Notes: generated by a model not told the origin, from the letters alone. A DNA stretch of 64,000 nt from Chromatiaceae bacterium (GCA_024235215.1 JACKMU010000006.1:186001-250000); one strand, 5' to 3'. Shown: positions 52,366 to 61,460, numbered from the stretch's first letter. Translations and numbers: made by a program.

Positions 52366-52379
52366 TTGACCTAGCTCAA
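52366..52379 (+). promoter_or_regulatory. FNR/CRP-type inverted repeat upstream of the sulfur globule gene
   Basis: TTGAC-CTAG-CTCAA at 52366-52379, which matches the TTGA-N6-TCAA frame of FNR/Anr/Dnr-type sites. It lies about 88 bases before the globule-protein ATG. No well-spaced -10 was identified. Confidence 0.4.
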
Positions 52380-52466
52380 AAAACCCTCCTGTCGGTTTGT
52401 CTTATGCTTTATATACGGGCGTTGGAAGTTTTGGCGCCCGGATAATCGAGAAAAGGAGATACGGCC

Positions 52467-52766
52467 ATGTTGAACAAAAAACGAATTTTAGCAGCCGCAC
52501 TGATTGCCTCAGCCGCAATGGTGCCTGTTGCCGCCGATGCCTGGTGGGGTTTTCCGTTCGGTGGCGGACCTTGGAGTGGTTGGGGTGGCCCATGGGGTGG
52601 CGCTCCTTGGGGTGGTTATCCTGGTTATGGCTGGGGTTATCCGGGATATGGTTGGGGCTATCCGGGTTATGGCTACGGTTATCCAGCTTATGGTTACGGC
52701 TACGGCTATCCAGCCTATGGTTACCCCTATTACACTGCTCCCGCGACCACCAGTAGTAAGGAGTAA
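52467..52766 (+). CDS. Sulfur globule envelope protein, Gly/Tyr/Trp-rich
   Basis: A 99-residue exported protein. ATG at 52467 follows AAAAGGAGATACGGCC. The signal peptide ends near VPVAADA. The mature part is nearly all Gly, Tyr, Trp and Pro in a repeat such as GYGWGYPGYGWGYPGYGYGY, then TAPATTSSKE. This composition and layout match the sulfur globule proteins (SgpA/B/C) that coat periplasmic sulfur deposits in purple sulfur bacteria and relatives. It is monocistronic with an FNR-like site upstream. Other Gly/Tyr-rich exported proteins exist, but the sulfur-oxidising context supports the call. Confidence 0.8.
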   Translation: MLNKKRILAAALIASAAMVPVAADAWWGFPFGGGPWSGWGGPWGGAPWGGYPGYGWGYPGYGWGYPGYGYGYPAYGYGYGYPAYGYPYYTAPATTSSKE

Positions 52767-52920
52767 CAGGGATCAGTTGTCGATCCACCACAGGAAAGTA
52801 GGTTTCCGCTCGTTTTAGGGGAAAGCTAAGCACTACGGGTCGAATAAAAAACAGGAGATTAAAGACTGGGGTGAGAAGCAGCAACGGATTAGGCTGTATT
52901 CTCACTCCAGAGCGTGATTG

Positions 52921-53589
52921 CTATTCGCTGGAAAAGTGGATATCACCATACTCCGCACTCACCTTGATACCACTGTTGTCGCTGTCGCTCATCAGCGCTA
53001 TCAGATCGATATAGTGGACCGGTCTGCCCAGAAATCGGGCGAAGTCCGCTTTAACGTTACGCTTTTCATCAACCCAGGTGTTCACCTCGGAGTCGCCGGA
53101 ACGTACCGCGATCATCAGGGAGCTGTCGGTGAAAGCGCTTTTCCAACGCGTCTCCTTGGGTAGCGTGCTTGCCCAGACGTAATTGATCGCCTTGGTCTGC
53201 CAGGGCAGCAGTCCGTTCCGGGTGACTACGTAGATTCTGGCAGGGTAGTCATCTCCGTGCTTGGTCCGTTCATCCAGGCCGGGAATCGTGTTGTGCACCT
53301 GCCAGCGCCAGTTCAGATAGGGTGTCTTATCCAGGTCGACGCGGAGTTCACGAAAGAGTACGGAAGCGGCTCCACTGCTTTCAGCATGTACCACCGGTAT
53401 TCCATCGCGGATCACCGTGCGGTAGTTTGTCTCTCCCCGGAAACTGTGAGTCTGCCACCGATCCATTCCCTCGCTGGAGAAGTTTCCGACCGGAAGTGTC
53501 TCCGCCAGTACGGAACAGCTGCTAAGCAGCACCAATGCAAGCCATGGAGATACTGCATACGCTGGGGGGATGTCGCTGGTCTTCAACAC
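52921..53589 (-). CDS. DUF3047 family exported protein
   Basis: About 222 residues from a GTG at 53589 or TTG at 53586; the frame extends to 53673 but overlaps the upstream oxidase gene. The signal region is SPWLALVLLSSCSVLAETLP, possibly a lipoprotein. The family core is NWRWQVHNTIPGLDERTKHG with DDYPARIYVV, INYVWASTLPKETRW and VHYIDLIALMSDSDN. Function is unknown in this family; the fold is probably a jelly roll binding carbohydrate or protein. Start is uncertain. Confidence 0.75.
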   Translation of the reverse strand: MLKTSDIPPAYAVSPWLALVLLSSCSVLAETLPVGNFSSEGMDRWQTHSFRGETNYRTVIRDGIPVVHAESSGAASVLFRELRVDLDKTPYLNWRWQVHNTIPGLDERTKHGDDYPARIYVVTRNGLLPWQTKAINYVWASTLPKETRWKSAFTDSSLMIAVRSGDSEVNTWVDEKRNVKADFARFLGRPVHYIDLIALMSDSDNSGIKVSAEYGDIHFSSE

Positions 53590-53605
53590 ATCTATCGGCA
53601 ACCGC

Positions 53606-55045
53606 TTATGCGCCAGGCAACATCTTACCCGGGCTGAGAATGTGATTTGGATCGAAGCGGGATTTGATGCCACGCATCAGTTCGAGTGCCACGGGATCGA
53701 GTTCGCGTGCGATGTAATCACGCTTCTCCAATCCGACACCGTGCTCTCCGGAGAGTGTTCCCTCCAGCTTTAGCACCAGATCGAAGGTAGCATCGAGGCA
53801 GGCCAGTGCACGCGCCATCTCCGCTTTGTCGTCCGGATTGGCGAGCAGATTGACATGGATGTTGCCATTGCCGGCGTGTCCGAAATTGACGATGCGGATT
53901 GCATGTTTCCGGGAGAGCTGTTCCAGTCCTTCGATCAGCTCGGGAATGCGCGAGACCGGGACCACTACATCTTCGTTGATCTTCTTGGGCGCGACATTGC
54001 GTAGTGCTGGAGAGAGCGCTTTGCGCGTATTCCACAGCAGTTCGATCTGCTGGGGAGTGTTGGCAACTTGGATTCCGATCAAACCATCCACCGCTGCCGC
54101 GGATTCTATTGCCGCTACCGACTGTGCCAGTGCGTACGCCGGACCATCAACTTCGATCATCAGCAGCGCACCGGCGTCGGTTTCCAGATCGAGACCGGAA
54201 AAGCTGCGCACCATCTCAATCGCGGTGCGGTCCATGAACTCAAGTGCGCAAGGGGTGACTGGTTGCGCCATGATCGCGGATACCGCAGCGGCGGCGGAGT
54301 GAATGCTGCGATAACTGGCTTGCAGAGTCGCTTTGGCCTCGGCCTGCGGAGTCAGTTTCAGTACCGCTTCGGTAATGATTGCCAGTGTCCCTTCGGATCC
54401 GATCAGCAGCCGGGTCAAGTCATAGCCCACCACCCCCTTACTGGTCACCACGCCGGTACGCAACTCCCGACCGTCGCCGGTGACAGCGCGCAGACCCAGG
54501 GTGTTCTCCCGGGGTGTGCCATATTTCACCGCACGTGGACCGGCCGAGTTGTACGCCAGATTTCCGCCTAAAGTGCAGACCGCAGCGCTGGTTGGATCCG
54601 GTGGCCAGAAGAAGCCGTGCTGCGACAGCGCCTGCTGCAGCTCCTGGTTGGTGACGCCGGGCTCCACCCGTGCGCTCCGGTTGGCGGGGTCGATCCCCAG
54701 AATGCGGTTCATCCGTTCCAGGCTGAGCACGACTCCACCCCGGTCGGGCACCGTCGCGCCGGTGGTGCCTGTGCCAGCGCCTCTTGGGGTCAATACGATG
54801 CGGTGCCGGTTGCAAGCCTTGACTATCTCCACCACCTGGCCGTGGCTGGAGGCAAATACCACCGCCTGGGGAAGCGCATGGCGACGACTGTTGTCGTATC
54901 CGTACGGCCAGCAATCTCCGGGGTCGGTAAACAGTGCCCCGGCGCCGACGCTGGCGTTCACCTCAGCCAGAAATCTGACTGGTAGCGGGGCTGTTGTAGT
55001 GTTTTCAGATGTATTCAAAGATCTTAACCACGCGCTCCACACCAT
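53606..55045 (-). CDS. GlcD-type FAD-linked oxidase
   Basis: A 479-residue flavoprotein of the FAD/FMN-binding PCMH family with the typical N-terminus (TDPGDCWPYGYDNSRRHALP), the FAD-binding loop RGAGTGTTGATVP, LGGNLAYNSAGPRAVKYG, and the C-terminal FGHAGNGNIHVNLL and SGEHGVGLEKRDYI. Members oxidise 2-hydroxy acids such as D-lactate or glycolate. The first ATG at 55045 overlaps the BON gene by 41 bases; an internal start is possible. GlcE and GlcF partners are not adjacent. Confidence 0.88.
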   Translation of the reverse strand: MVWSAWLRSLNTSENTTTAPLPVRFLAEVNASVGAGALFTDPGDCWPYGYDNSRRHALPQAVVFASSHGQVVEIVKACNRHRIVLTPRGAGTGTTGATVPDRGGVVLSLERMNRILGIDPANRSARVEPGVTNQELQQALSQHGFFWPPDPTSAAVCTLGGNLAYNSAGPRAVKYGTPRENTLGLRAVTGDGRELRTGVVTSKGVVGYDLTRLLIGSEGTLAIITEAVLKLTPQAEAKATLQASYRSIHSAAAAVSAIMAQPVTPCALEFMDRTAIEMVRSFSGLDLETDAGALLMIEVDGPAYALAQSVAAIESAAAVDGLIGIQVANTPQQIELLWNTRKALSPALRNVAPKKINEDVVVPVSRIPELIEGLEQLSRKHAIRIVNFGHAGNGNIHVNLLANPDDKAEMARALACLDATFDLVLKLEGTLSGEHGVGLEKRDYIARELDPVALELMRGIKSRFDPNHILSPGKMLPGA

Positions 55046-55577
55046 CGATATAACGTACTCTCTCGACCACAGCGATGGCCTCCTCTTCAGTGACCAGCCC
55101 CATCAGATAGACGACGTTGCTTTCGGTTACCACTTTCACTCGGGTGGGGTCGAAGCTTGGCACGCCGATCTTGAGAAGTTCCAGTTTCACTTTGGAGGTG
55201 ATGTAACTGTCCCGGGTCACCTGAGCCAGATCGTTGGGTGTGCCGATCTGGATCTGGTCGATCACCCGCTTCACCATCGGGGTATTGCGCGCCGAATCGA
55301 CCACACGTTCCCGCTGGCTTTCGTTTTCAGCGTATCCAACGAGCAAAACAGCATAATTGTAACTGGTGACCGAAATGCTGGCGTTTTCGCTCAGCTCCCG
55401 GTTGTTGGCTATGGTCGAGGAGAGCTTGAACTGAATATTCTTGTCGTCGAGTACGGTACCCGCGGAACGGCGGTCATGGATCACCGCGGCTCCGGTAGCG
55501 GCGCCGCCGATCAACATCGCACCGCAGCCTTGCAGGAGAAGCGCCAGCACGATCGAGAGAAGCAGATTTCTTTTCAT
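55005..55577 (-). CDS. BON-domain outer-membrane lipoprotein (DolP/YraP-like)
   Basis: A 190-residue lipoprotein: signal with lipobox LLLQGCGA, then two BON domains (about residues 45-115, ISVTSYNYAVLLVGYAENES; and 120-190, VVTESNVVYLMGLVTEEEA). DolP/YraP maintains outer-membrane integrity. ATG at 55577 with GGAG upstream is preferred over the GTG at 55580. The diaA-yraN-lpoA genes directly upstream on the same strand reproduce the order found near yraP in E. coli. Confidence 0.9.
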   Translation of the reverse strand: MKRNLLLSIVLALLLQGCGAMLIGGAATGAAVIHDRRSAGTVLDDKNIQFKLSSTIANNRELSENASISVTSYNYAVLLVGYAENESQRERVVDSARNTPMVKRVIDQIQIGTPNDLAQVTRDSYITSKVKLELLKIGVPSFDPTRVKVVTESNVVYLMGLVTEEEAIAVVERVRYIDGVERVVKIFEYI

Positions 55578-55622
55578 CACAGATTGACTCCAATGTTAAG
55601 TTTGAACCACTTGCACAGACGG

Positions 55623-56219
55623 CTATTCTATCGCTTCACCCAGCAGCTGCTGGTCGATCAGGTCACAGAGACAGTGAATAGTGAGCAGATGGACCTCCTG
55701 GATACGCGCGGTCGACTCGGCAGGCACGCGGATTTCGATGTCCTGTTCGGTGAGCAGGGTTGCCAATCTTCCACCACTCCTGCCGCTGAGCGCAACCACC
55801 TTCATCTCACGCTCATGCGCCGTTTCGATCGCGGCATTGATATTCTCCGAGTTGCCGCTGGTGGTGATGGCCAGCAGCAGGTCGCCACCCTGTCCCAGCG
55901 CTCGGATCTGCCTGGCAAAGATCTCATCAAAGTCGTAGTCATTGGAGATCGAGGTGAGCGTCGAGGTGTCGGTAGTGAGCGAAATGGCGGGGAGGCCGGG
56001 ACGTTCCCGCTCGAAACGGTTGAGCATCTCCGAAGAGAAGTGCTGTGCGTCCGCCGCCGATCCGCCATTTCCACAGCTGAGGATTTTGCCACCTCCCAGC
56101 AGCACGGTGACGATCAGCTCTGCGGCTTTGGCTATCGGTTCCGCCAGTTGCGGCAGCGCCTGTCGTTTGCTCTCGATGCTCGCATTGAAAAGGTCAGTGA
56201 CACGTTCAATCAGGTTCAT
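55623..56219 (-). CDS. diaA: SIS-domain protein DiaA
   Basis: A 198-residue phosphoheptose-isomerase-like SIS protein. In E. coli DiaA binds DnaA and stimulates initiation. The phosphosugar-binding loops are visible (SCGNGGSAADAQHFSSE; AITTSGNSENI; VVALSGRSGG) as is the C-terminal HLLTIHCLCDLIDQ. The gene order lpoA-yraN-diaA-BON supports DiaA over GmhA. Start taken at the ATG at 56219; another in-frame ATG is two codons earlier and the frame runs to 56282 within yraN. Confidence 0.9.
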   Translation of the reverse strand: MNLIERVTDLFNASIESKRQALPQLAEPIAKAAELIVTVLLGGGKILSCGNGGSAADAQHFSSEMLNRFERERPGLPAISLTTDTSTLTSISNDYDFDEIFARQIRALGQGGDLLLAITTSGNSENINAAIETAHEREMKVVALSGRSGGRLATLLTEQDIEIRVPAESTARIQEVHLLTIHCLCDLIDQQLLGEAIE

Positions 56220-56251
56220 TTGCATCTGTTCTCTATGGATGCACGACAAGG

Positions 56252-56614
56252 CTAAGTCGGCTGGAAAGCATCTCTGATCCATTCGATCCGAGGTTGTGGC
56301 TGCTCCGAGATGGCGACGACATCGAAACGGCAGGCGTGCCCTTCCCAGCAGGATCTTGATTGCAGAAAGTAGTGGGCCGCCTGTATCACCCGCAGCTGCT
56401 TTTGCCGGGTGATGCTTTCGGCCGCGGAACCGAACAGCGCGTTGTTGCGCAGGCGTACTTCGACGAAAACCAGCTGATCGACATCCAGCATCACCAGATC
56501 GATCTCTCCCCGGCGGCTGCGGAAGTTCTGTTCGACCATGGTCAGCCCCCGATGTTGCAGATATTTCAGGGCGAGCACTTCGCCCCGCTCTCCACGAGCT
56601 TGGTTGTTGCTCAT
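56252..56614 (-). CDS. yraN: YraN/UPF0102 endonuclease-like protein
   Basis: A 120-residue protein of the YraN family, a predicted restriction-endonuclease-like (PD-(D/E)XK) fold: GERGEVLALKYLQHRG, NFRSRRGEIDLVMLD and LVFVEVRLRNN (E-x-K-like core with Arg), then RFDVVAI. The catalytic Lys of the usual EVK motif is Arg here (EVR). It lies 13 bases after lpoA. Confidence 0.92.
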   Translation of the reverse strand: MSNNQARGERGEVLALKYLQHRGLTMVEQNFRSRRGEIDLVMLDVDQLVFVEVRLRNNALFGSAAESITRQKQLRVIQAAHYFLQSRSCWEGHACRFDVVAISEQPQPRIEWIRDAFQPT

Positions 56615-56627
56615 GGCAGGTCAGGTG

Positions 56628-58610
56628 TCAGATTTTCCGGGCACTGTTTTCAGCTGGGATGACCGAAGGCGCAGGGTTCTGCGGGAGCCGGTTAGGATCT
56701 GCCAGCGGGGCCTCGGGGAAGGCACCTATCTCAGAATCCAGCCTCGGTGAAAAGCCGATAATCCGGGGTACTCCATTCACCATCTCCGCCCACAGCATCT
56801 GTCTTCGGAGGTGGTTGGAGCTGTCCATGTAGATGTTCCCGGTTTTGCCTTCCATGATCTCCCGCGGGCTGCTCTGCAGGCGAGCCAGCTGAGGCAGCAG
56901 ATGCATACTGTCTATGCCCATTGCCAGTAAAGGAAGGTACTGGGGTGGGGCACCAGGAAAAATTTGCAACAGCTGCTGAAGGGAGAGCCTGTCAGAAGTT
57001 TCCGGCGTTGCGATGAGCCAGGGGATGACCGGGAATCTGATTCCGTTCAGGTCCTGATCCTCTGCCGCGGAGATCACTCCGGAGAAGGTATGGGAAGTAG
57101 TATAGATCGGTACTCCCTCGGCGTGATGAAACAGCAGCTGGGGACGTATCTGACGCGCCTTCTGATATTTTGCCGCCAGGAAAATAAAACCGGTATCATG
57201 ACGGCGTCGTGGTTCGAACTCAAGCCTCCTGCCGAGCAGTTGCTCCAGCCGTTTATGGCGCTGTATGCTTTGGTCGATATTCAGCAGAGAGCGGATCGGT
57301 GCAGAGAAATCGTGCGCTTCTTCGTTGTAGCTCTGCCGTTCAAGCAGTATCCCGCCCAACTCCTCCCAGCGTCTGCTGAAGGTGGCGGCGATGCGCTCTC
57401 CCCAGTCTCCTGCCGGTGTCAGCATCACCGCGGTGTTGAAGCCATCGGTCCAGGCCCGGTCTGCCACCTGAAGCGTCTCATCTTCGGGGGAAAGGGCGAA
57501 CTGGTACAGATCCGCTGATGGTGGTCCTTCCGGCGTAACCTGGTTCAGTGCCAGTACCGGCACCTCCAGCTCGTGTGCACGGTTAAGCTGGGCGACACTC
57601 TCCTTATCCAACGGACCGATCACCATATCAGCTCCCGATTCGACGGCTCCTTGATAGAGTGGCCAGATATGCTCCGGACTGCTACTGTCGTAAAATACCA
57701 GCCGTGGGCGTGATTCAGCCGGTTCATCGTAATAGGCTGCCAGCAGTCCGTCCCGCAACCAGGAGGCCACTCGTGCGTAGGGTCCGCTTTCGGGTAGCAT
57801 GATCGCGAGGTGTTCGGGTTTGCGGTATTGTCCCTTAAGTTCGCGAAAGTAGCCGTCGAGCAGCTCCGGCATCGCGGGATGGGAGGGGTACTTTTTCCGC
57901 CAGCTGGCGAACTGCTGGTTGATCTGCACCTCGTCATTACCGAGTGCTTTGATAATGTGTGTCAACTCCATCCACCCATCCTGATTGGCGGTTGCGGGTG
58001 GTTGTGCCTGCCGTAGCGCAGCCTCATTCAACGCTGCATAAGTGCGCAGTATCTCGAGCTGGTTCTCCAGCTTGTCGGTTGGATTGCTGGTCAGCAGATC
58101 CCTTTGCTCCAGTTCGCGGCCGCTCTCCAGCAGGTTGCCGCTTAAGCGAAACGCTTCGCTGCGGTCTCTGTGGTAGCGTCGGAGTGTGTCGATTCTGGCT
58201 CGCTCCGGTGGGGGAGCGGCAAGCTGTTTGAGTGCTTCATCGGGGCGATTGCGCGCCACCTCCATCTCTGCCTGCAGCAGGCGTCGCTGGAAATTGTAAA
58301 GTGGCAGCTCAGAGAGATTGAGCTGTGCCAACAGTGCCGCTGCGCTGTCCGGGTCGGCGGCCTGGAAGTAACTCTCGGCGGCACGCAGCAACAGCCGCTG
58401 ATTCTCCGGGTAAGCTTTGCCAGCCGCCAGTTGCTCGAACAGGCTGGCTGCCGCCCGGTAATCGCCGTTGCTGGCAAATCCTTCCGCCTGCTCGACCAGC
58501 GGATCGTAGGCCGGCTCCTGCAGGTCCGGTCTCGTCTGCGGGGAAGGGACACATCCCGCAAGCAGTGATAGCAGAAGAAGAAGCGGCAGGTTCCATATAG
58601 AGGGTTGCAT
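56628..58610 (-). CDS. lpoA: Penicillin-binding protein activator LpoA
   Basis: A 660-residue outer-membrane lipoprotein that activates PBP1A. The lipobox is LSLLAGCVPS. A TPR-like N-terminal half (about residues 30-240) is followed by a periplasmic-binding-protein-like half (about 265-620: IAMLPESGPYARVASWLRDG, GADMVIGPLDKESVAQL, LLGRRLEFEPRRRHDTGFIF). Length and domain order match the family. First gene of the lpoA-yraN-diaA-BON run; divergent from rsmI as in E. coli. Confidence 0.95.
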   Translation of the reverse strand: MQPSIWNLPLLLLLSLLAGCVPSPQTRPDLQEPAYDPLVEQAEGFASNGDYRAAASLFEQLAAGKAYPENQRLLLRAAESYFQAADPDSAAALLAQLNLSELPLYNFQRRLLQAEMEVARNRPDEALKQLAAPPPERARIDTLRRYHRDRSEAFRLSGNLLESGRELEQRDLLTSNPTDKLENQLEILRTYAALNEAALRQAQPPATANQDGWMELTHIIKALGNDEVQINQQFASWRKKYPSHPAMPELLDGYFRELKGQYRKPEHLAIMLPESGPYARVASWLRDGLLAAYYDEPAESRPRLVFYDSSSPEHIWPLYQGAVESGADMVIGPLDKESVAQLNRAHELEVPVLALNQVTPEGPPSADLYQFALSPEDETLQVADRAWTDGFNTAVMLTPAGDWGERIAATFSRRWEELGGILLERQSYNEEAHDFSAPIRSLLNIDQSIQRHKRLEQLLGRRLEFEPRRRHDTGFIFLAAKYQKARQIRPQLLFHHAEGVPIYTTSHTFSGVISAAEDQDLNGIRFPVIPWLIATPETSDRLSLQQLLQIFPGAPPQYLPLLAMGIDSMHLLPQLARLQSSPREIMEGKTGNIYMDSSNHLRRQMLWAEMVNGVPRIIGFSPRLDSEIGAFPEAPLADPNRLPQNPAPSVIPAENSARKI

Positions 58611-58849
58611 AGTAGATGAGTCTGGTGTGTTATGCCGATGAATAGCTAAAACTTAGCAAGAGTGGGATAGCGAAGCTCAATAATTGCATGGATGCAAAAG
58701 CCAGCGCAAACATCTGATGACAGGTGTCGGAAATCGCACTTTTCTATTTGCGTTTGCCGAGAACCCGAAGACAGCTCTGTTCAGCATCTCCCCAGCGCAG
58801 CCCCACTCTGGCTACCATTCTAACCGATTCCCAGCCAGCGAGGTTAGCG

Positions 58850-59695
58850 GTGACAGTCGACAAGGGGGTTCTCTACGTGGTTGCCACGCCGATCGGAAAT
58901 CTGACGGATATTACTCAGCGCAGTATCGACGTGTTGGCTCAGGTTGACCTGATTGCTGCGGAGGATACGCGCCATACCATGCCATTGCTGCGTCATCTAG
59001 GCGTGGTAACGCCACTGCTGGCGATGCATGAGCACAATGAAAAAGCGCTGTTGGAGAGACTGATCGAACGTCTCACTGCGGGCCAGACGGTGGCGCTGGT
59101 TTCGGATGCAGGTACACCGCTTATCAGCGATCCGGGGTATCCGTTGGTACGGGAGTGTCAAAGGAGGGGCATTCGGGTCTCTCCGGTCCCCGGGGCATGC
59201 GCTTTGATTGCCGCGCTGTCGGTATCCGGCCTCGCCACTGACCATTTTCGCTTTGAAGGGTTTCCGTTGCGCACCTCCAGTGCCAGGCAGCAACAGTTCC
59301 GAGAGTTGGTGACGGAGAGCGGGACGCTGGTGTTCTATGAGTCCAGCCACCGGATTCGCGCAACATTGGTGGATATGGCCCGAGTTTTTGGCGCCGAGCG
59401 GCACGCAGTCATTGCGCGCGAATTGACCAAGCTGCATGAAACCGTGATTTCGGCACAGCTGGGGGCGCTGAGTCAGATAGTGGAAAGTGATGCCAATCAG
59501 CAGAAAGGGGAGTTTGTACTGCTGGTGGCTGGTTATCGCAGAAACCCGGATGAGGTTTCGCCGGAAGCGCTGCGAGTGCTGGATCTGCTGCGGGAAGAGT
59601 TACCGCTGAAGCAGGCGGCCGTACTGGCAGCACGTATTACCGGGGAGAAGAGAAACCGGCTCTACCAGCTGGCGCTGCAACGCAATCAGGTTTGA
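58850..59695 (+). CDS. rsmI: 16S rRNA (cytidine-1402-2'-O)-methyltransferase
   Basis: A 281-residue RsmI. The start is the GTG at 58850, preceded by GAGG, giving the family N-terminus VDKGVLYVVATPIGNL; the frame extends upstream to 58724 without a better site. SAM-binding tetrapyrrole-methylase motifs are LIAAEDTRHT, VALVSDAGTPLISDPGYPLV and VSPVPGACALIAALSVSGL. The methyl mark modifies C1402 in the decoding centre. Confidence 0.95.
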   Translation: MTVDKGVLYVVATPIGNLTDITQRSIDVLAQVDLIAAEDTRHTMPLLRHLGVVTPLLAMHEHNEKALLERLIERLTAGQTVALVSDAGTPLISDPGYPLVRECQRRGIRVSPVPGACALIAALSVSGLATDHFRFEGFPLRTSSARQQQFRELVTESGTLVFYESSHRIRATLVDMARVFGAERHAVIARELTKLHETVISAQLGALSQIVESDANQQKGEFVLLVAGYRRNPDEVSPEALRVLDLLREELPLKQAAVLAARITGEKRNRLYQLALQRNQV

Positions 59696-59720
59696 CAGTG
59701 CTGCACAGGAGCGGCCGGGG

Positions 59721-60062
59721 TCAGCTAACGACGAAATGCCGACGACTTTTGGGCAGACCGTGGCTGCTGGTCAGTTGTGTTACCGTTCGGTAGAGTTCCG
59801 ACTGCCGTTGACAGAACATCACCCCGATACATTCGCTGTTACAGTGGGTGATCAGTGCCGGAATATTCCATGACCTGTCACTCCATTTGATCTGTAACTC
59901 GACCCGTGCGCCGATGGTGGAGAGCTGTTGATTGTTCTCCAGCAGCATACCCTCAGGTGCGAGATTGTGAACCCGGCAGGTGGTACCGGGACTATCGGCG
60001 TGCGACAACTCAACCGCTAAAGAGACTTCCAGCCGCTGCTCGGACCGTCGTTCCAGTTGCAT
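59721..60062 (-). CDS. PilZ-domain protein
   Basis: A 113-residue single-domain PilZ protein with the cyclic-di-GMP motif RRSEQR at the N-terminus and NLAPEGMLLEN, a variant of the (D/N)xSxxG motif with Ala in place of Ser. It starts after an exceptionally strong ribosome-binding site (GGAGGTGATC). It may be a receiver for the GGDEF/EAL protein encoded at 37-40 kb; the Ala variant makes binding uncertain. Confidence 0.8.
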   Translation of the reverse strand: MQLERRSEQRLEVSLAVELSHADSPGTTCRVHNLAPEGMLLENNQQLSTIGARVELQIKWSDRSWNIPALITHCNSECIGVMFCQRQSELYRTVTQLTSSHGLPKSRRHFVVS

Positions 60063-60156
60063 TGATCACCTCCATTCCGATATTTTCTTGTACAGGGAGT
60101 AAACGTCCGCCGCCGATTGCTGTGAAAACTTCGATGCTCCCCTGTACCACAGTGGT
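60063..60156 (-). promoter_or_regulatory. Structured leader of the PilZ gene
   Basis: The leader contains a near-perfect 10-bp inverted repeat (GTACAGGGAG at 60090-60099, CTCCCCTGTAC at 60137-60147) and, just beyond, the palindrome ACCACAGTGGT (60146-60156). The ribosome-binding site is complementary to ten bases of the 16S 3' end. It may form a regulatory stem-loop; no known riboswitch class was recognised. Confidence 0.35.
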
Positions 60157-60342
60157 TCACACAGAGGCAGATAATCTTTTTTACAGAAGCGATCTCCAGG
60201 GAACGCCGGAACAAGCGCTGACACAAACGGGATCGCCAAACCAAACCCTGTGAATCATACTGCTATCGGCAGAATTGCTACAGACTTTAGCCGCGCATAG
60301 ACGGCAGACCCGCCATTCGTACAGATGTGCTGTCGCGGGGTT

Positions 60343-61404
60343 TCAGGAGCCAGTCCCTTTCAGCGCCTGATCGATCGCTTCACTCAATTCCTGTTCCAGG
60401 TTGGAGTGGACATTCACGTGAATGCCATTCACAAAGAAACTGGGTGTGCTGTCCAGTCCAAGCCGCAGCGCCTCGGATTTCGCTTTGGCCACTTTCACCC
60501 CGGCATCGGTGCTTTGCAGACAGGTGGAGAAACGCTCCAAGTCCAGACCGAGCCGGTTTGCCAGATCCAGCGGCGTGTCAGCGGACAACGAACTCTGCAG
60601 ATCGAAGGCAGTTTTGTGATACTCCCAGAATTTTCCTTGCTGGTCTGCGCAGACTGCACCCTCGGCAATCTTGCGGGAGATGCCCGAGCGGTTGATCGGA
60701 AAATCCATGAATATGACCCTGAGTTTATCGGCATAGCGTTTTTCCAGTCGCTGCATCACCTCAGCGGCGGATTTGCAGTGTGGACACTGATAATCGGCGA
60801 ACTCAACCAACTCCACCGGGGCCAGCAGTGATCCTTTACTTGGAAATCCCTCGGTATCGATCATCGCTATCGGTGGTTGTGGTTTGGCGATCCGCAGTGC
60901 ATACCGCCCTTCATTTTTTATGTTGTCGATCAGTTTTGCGCGCTGCTCCAGCATCTGCTGCTGCAGTAGAAATTGTGCAACTTGCGGCTTCACCTGTTCG
61001 TAAGGCGTGACAATCTTCTCCTTATTGGCCTGATAAAAAGCATTCATCGCCTGCTCCGTGGGCGGAGTTAGATTGAACAGTGTCATCGCCAGTTGCTGCG
61101 GATCTTTCTTTTGCCGTTCCGCTTCGCGGGCTAGGTAGATCTGCCATAGCGCACTATCCATCAGCTGTTCCCGCTCCCGGTAGTAGACTATCGCCAATTC
61201 ATAGAGCTTCTCACGAATTCTCAGGTCGAGGTCTGATTCACCGAAATCCACACCGTCGAAGTGAAACAGTGCGCCACTGTGATTCACGCCATCGGTACAT
61301 CCGGTGAGCGTGGGCTGTGTTTCGTCGCTGCAGCCGACTGCAGCCGCCATTGTTGGCAGCAGTGTGATCACCAGGCAGAGAGAATAGAGCCATCGTTTCA
61401 ACAT
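60343..61404 (-). CDS. Exported DsbA-like thioredoxin-fold protein with N-terminal helical domain
   Basis: A 353-residue protein. The signal region (LYSLCLVITLLPTMAAAVGC) may be a lipoprotein signal (AVGC). A helical region (about residues 60-175) resembles SurA/PpiC-type N-terminal domains (LREKLYELAIVYYREREQLM, AMNAFYQANKEKIVTPYEQ). A DsbA-like thioredoxin domain (about 185-350) has the active site FADYQCPHCKSAAEV and the cis-Pro in DSTPSFFVNGIHVNVH. It is likely an oxidoreductase or chaperone in the periplasm. It lies alone. Confidence 0.85.
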   Translation of the reverse strand: MLKRWLYSLCLVITLLPTMAAAVGCSDETQPTLTGCTDGVNHSGALFHFDGVDFGESDLDLRIREKLYELAIVYYREREQLMDSALWQIYLAREAERQKKDPQQLAMTLFNLTPPTEQAMNAFYQANKEKIVTPYEQVKPQVAQFLLQQQMLEQRAKLIDNIKNEGRYALRIAKPQPPIAMIDTEGFPSKGSLLAPVELVEFADYQCPHCKSAAEVMQRLEKRYADKLRVIFMDFPINRSGISRKIAEGAVCADQQGKFWEYHKTAFDLQSSLSADTPLDLANRLGLDLERFSTCLQSTDAGVKVAKAKSEALRLGLDSTPSFFVNGIHVNVHSNLEQELSEAIDQALKGTGS

Positions 61405-61460
61405 CGGGTGTTACTCCGTTTTGACTGTTTATCGTGCAGACTCAGATGGATTTGGCATAT

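Noticed and set aside
52402..52905. 167-codon minus-strand frame over the sulfur globule gene
   Set aside because: An artefact of the GC-rich repeat read backwards; the plus-strand gene has a ribosome-binding site and signal peptide.
54480..56255. 591-codon open frame on the plus strand
   Set aside because: Antisense to the oxidase, BON and DiaA genes; its sequence is low-complexity mirror coding.
57200..57230. tRNA-like T-loop sequence (GGTTCGAACTC)
   Set aside because: It lies inside lpoA in coding frame and no acceptor or anticodon arms surround it.
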